Below, piece by piece: positions 62,585 to 64,000 of a stretch of DNA of 64,000 bases (position 1 is its first letter; every line of letters starts with the position of its first letter). Origin of the DNA: Ornithinibacillus scapharcae TW25 (GTDB lineage: Bacteria; Bacillota; Bacilli; Bacillales; Amphibacillaceae). The stretch is taken from positions 62,001 through 126,000 of the forward strand of contig NZ_AEWH01000050.1 in assembly GCF_000190475.1 (NCBI RefSeq), in the 5' to 3' direction. The notes below the pieces were generated by a model. The model was not told where the DNA came from. It worked only from the letters and a program-made list of their open reading frames with translations, and searched no databases. Made by a program: the position numbers and the translations under genes.

Positions 62585-63341
62585 TCTAAAAGTAGCTACG
62601 GATATGTTTTTCGTAAAATTGAATTGGACATTCGGATTTTTGGGGGTTATGTTTGTTATTCAACTAGTTCGAGCTATGATTGCCATTCTGAAAAATTCTG
62701 AAGTGGACTCGTATTTTAATGCTGTATTTGTTGCAGCTGGTATCTTTATGTTTGTTGTTGGTATTATATCAACATACTTTTTACCGTACTATGTTGAACA
62801 TGGTGTAACTCGAATAGATTATTTTAGAGGAGCATTTCTATCTTCCATTGGTTTATCCATTGTGCTACCAGCAATCACATTAATTATTTCTATAGTATGG
62901 AAATTCATTCTAGATAACTTTTTAAAACTCAACATTAAGGATGTTGATTTTAATACAGTTGTAGAAGATGAACCAGAATTAATTGGAGGTATCGTACAGT
63001 CCTTTATCATTAATCCCTATATTGATCCTACTAGTAATTGGCCACTTGCAATTGCCGCACTTGCTGCTAATATATTCATATTTTATCTAGTTGGTTGGCT
63101 AATCGGAGCAGCATTCTACCGTAATCTTCTAACAGGATTTGTCTTTATACTAATTGGCGTAGTTATCATAACAGTAAAAGACAGCTTATTAAGAGTTGCA
63201 CTAGAGTTACCTTTATCGGATGGAATTATTACGATAGACCAATTCTCACCGACGATTTCCGCATTAGGTGTATTATTATTAATTATCCTAGCGGTGTGGT
63301 TGATAAGACAGTTAACAAAGAGAGTATCGATTAAAATGTAG
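62565..63341 (+). CDS. ABC transporter membrane subunit
   Basis: A 258-residue protein with about six helices (22-40, 55-78, 92-116, 165-190, 195-215 and 232-252) and an extracytoplasmic loop at about 118-160 rich in acidic residues (VEDEPELIGG). It resembles the ABC-2 type permeases that accompany YtrB-like ATPases, though no strong motif is present. AAAGGAGG is 6 nt before the first of two ATGs. It completes a GntR-ATPase-permease operon that ends at a bidirectional hairpin. Confidence 0.82.
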   Translation: MMRHNNSLKVATDMFFVKLNWTFGFLGVMFVIQLVRAMIAILKNSEVDSYFNAVFVAAGIFMFVVGIISTYFLPYYVEHGVTRIDYFRGAFLSSIGLSIVLPAITLIISIVWKFILDNFLKLNIKDVDFNTVVEDEPELIGGIVQSFIINPYIDPTSNWPLAIAALAANIFIFYLVGWLIGAAFYRNLLTGFVFILIGVVIITVKDSLLRVALELPLSDGIITIDQFSPTISALGVLLLIILAVWLIRQLTKRVSIKM

Positions 63342-63382
63342 AAAATAGATCCCTTCTTCCTAGTTAAGGAGGGATCTATTTT
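63342..63382. terminator. Bidirectional terminator
   Basis: AAAATAGATCCCT and AGGGATCTATTTT form a long stem with central mismatches and T-runs on both sides; it separates the permease from the DUF3278 gene. Confidence 0.85.
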
Positions 63383-63393
63383 GTGTATATTAT

Positions 63394-63870
63394 CTATTCA
63401 TCTAGCAATTCTATATTTTTTTTATAAGACCTTTTAAGCGAAATGGTATCAAAAGTTATGTAAATCAAAACAAAAAATATCGTTGGTAAAATAATATCGA
63501 TTGCACCACTTAAGCTATTCGGCATTCCTTCAAAAATAAGCATGAAGACTAAAAAGAAAAATCCTACACCTAATCCTTGCTTCACAATACCTTTCTGTTT
63601 TTTAGATAATTGTTCCTTCGTCACCACGTTTACATGCTCCATACCTGAGAGCATATATCGAGTAAACGTATAGATTAAAATAAAGAATGTACTAAAAAGT
63701 ACAAAGCTATATCCTTCTAATGTTCCCCAATCAAACCAACTAGACAAAAGCAATAATGAAAATAAAACTACTGATTGAATTACAGCTGCCTCAGCTATAA
63801 AATACACAATACGATTTCGCTTGTATTCATCTTCTGGTAACAAAAAGTTTAAAAAAGACCGCATTATCAT
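63394..63870 (-). CDS. DUF3278-like membrane protein
   Basis: A 158-residue membrane protein with four helices (about 25-45, 53-75, 103-120 and 128-145) and a charged N-terminus ([20 protein letters not shown]). It matches the pattern of DUF3278 proteins encoded with small XRE regulators. Its ATG at 63870 overlaps the stop of the upstream XRE gene as ATGA, with GGGAGGAG just ahead, so the two are translated together. In such pairs the membrane protein may modulate the regulator, but function is unknown. Confidence 0.75.
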   Translation of the reverse strand: MIMRSFLNFLLPEDEYKRNRIVYFIAEAAVIQSVVLFSLLLLSSWFDWGTLEGYSFVLFSTFFILIYTFTRYMLSGMEHVNVVTKEQLSKKQKGIVKQGLGVGFFFLVFMLIFEGMPNSLSGAIDIILPTIFFVLIYITFDTISLKRSYKKNIELLDE

Positions 63871-64000
63871 AACTCCTCCCAAAATAAATCATTTAAAGTC
63901 TTGTTTAGAGCTTTCGCTATCGCAATACATAATTGAAGGCTTGGGTTATACTTTCCTTTTTCAATCAAGCCAATCGTTTGTCGTGTTGCACCCACCTGAT
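63867..64000 (-). CDS. XRE-family helix-turn-helix regulator, 5' part outside the window
   Basis: The last 44 codons of a gene running in from the right edge. The translation [18 protein letters not shown] then [24 protein letters not shown] is the second half of a Cro/C1-type helix-turn-helix, ending only ten residues after the domain. It is therefore a small, DNA-binding-only regulator. Its stop overlaps the start of the DUF3278 gene. The missing N-terminus prevents further assignment. Confidence 0.85.
   Translation of the reverse strand, partial: QVGATRQTIGLIEKGKYNPSLQLCIAIAKALNKTLNDLFWEEL

Noticed and set aside
1-64000. tRNA, rRNA, prophage or known defence genes
   Set aside because: None were recognised on either strand by inspection; a covariance search was not possible here.

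Overview
The window looks like chromosomal DNA of a low-GC, aerobic Gram-positive rod of the Bacillaceae (Oceanobacillus / Virgibacillus / Ornithinibacillus type). Strong AGGAGG ribosome binding sites, frequent GTG/TTG starts, many Bacillus-family proteins (yfmR, yojN/yojO, DUF5370, DUF2187, NDxxF lipoprotein, pepF, pepV, Fur-box iron uptake) and dense rho-independent terminators all point this way. No rRNA, tRNA, CRISPR array, prophage or intact insertion sequence was found. Both window ends cut genes: a Nudix hydrolase on the left and an XRE regulator on the right.

Layout. 0-10.3 kb: two divergent amino-acid catabolic operons. The minus-strand operon (aminotransferase, ThDP-dependent decarboxylase-like enzyme, aldehyde dehydrogenase, L-lysine 6-dehydrogenase, followed by an IclR regulator and a DUF3870 protein) can be read as a route from lysine through aminoadipate towards glutarate. 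The plus-strand operon is kynU-kynB-kynA (tryptophan to anthranilate). They share a 165-bp control region with a 21-bp palindrome and a cre-like site. 10.3-20.3 kb: a 236-bp inverted-repeat element, a frameshifted secreted DUF5667 gene, a C45 acyltransferase, the ABC-F factor yfmR, a previously uncalled 59-residue membrane protein, a P1 peptidase, a pseudouridine synthase, a pseudo-hydrolase/SARP regulator and an IS3 remnant. 20.4-27.1 kb: an amidase, yojN-yojO, and pdxR divergent from pdxST (vitamin B6). 27-43 kb: housekeeping, stress and transport genes (amidohydrolase, TauE, chemoreceptor, ketopantoate reductase family, large catalase, UPF0718 permease with a CadD-like transporter, NDxxF lipoprotein, pepF, cysteine synthase, pepV), plus a 21-nt periodic CGGCGA array. 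43-50 kb: a 7TM histidine kinase, a ROK-MFS-maltose acetyltransferase operon with paired operators, and a NarL-type response regulator divergent from a DUF2269 gene. 50.3-55.4 kb: a siderophore ABC transporter and a divergent ferredoxin-NADP reductase under two Fur boxes. 55.4-64 kb: small membrane proteins and lipoproteins, an rRNA uracil methyltransferase, a TetR/MBL-hydrolase operon, a GntR-ABC (YtrA-like) operon, and an XRE/DUF3278 pair.

Most of the region is ordinary accessory metabolism. The most unusual items are the alpha/beta-hydrolase fold protein that has lost its catalytic Ser and His and is fused to a SARP DNA-binding output, the putative complete lysine-to-glutarate operon, the 21-bp-periodic repeat, two separate genes whose frames appear broken or displaced at poly-A runs, and several readable operator architectures for local one-component regulators.
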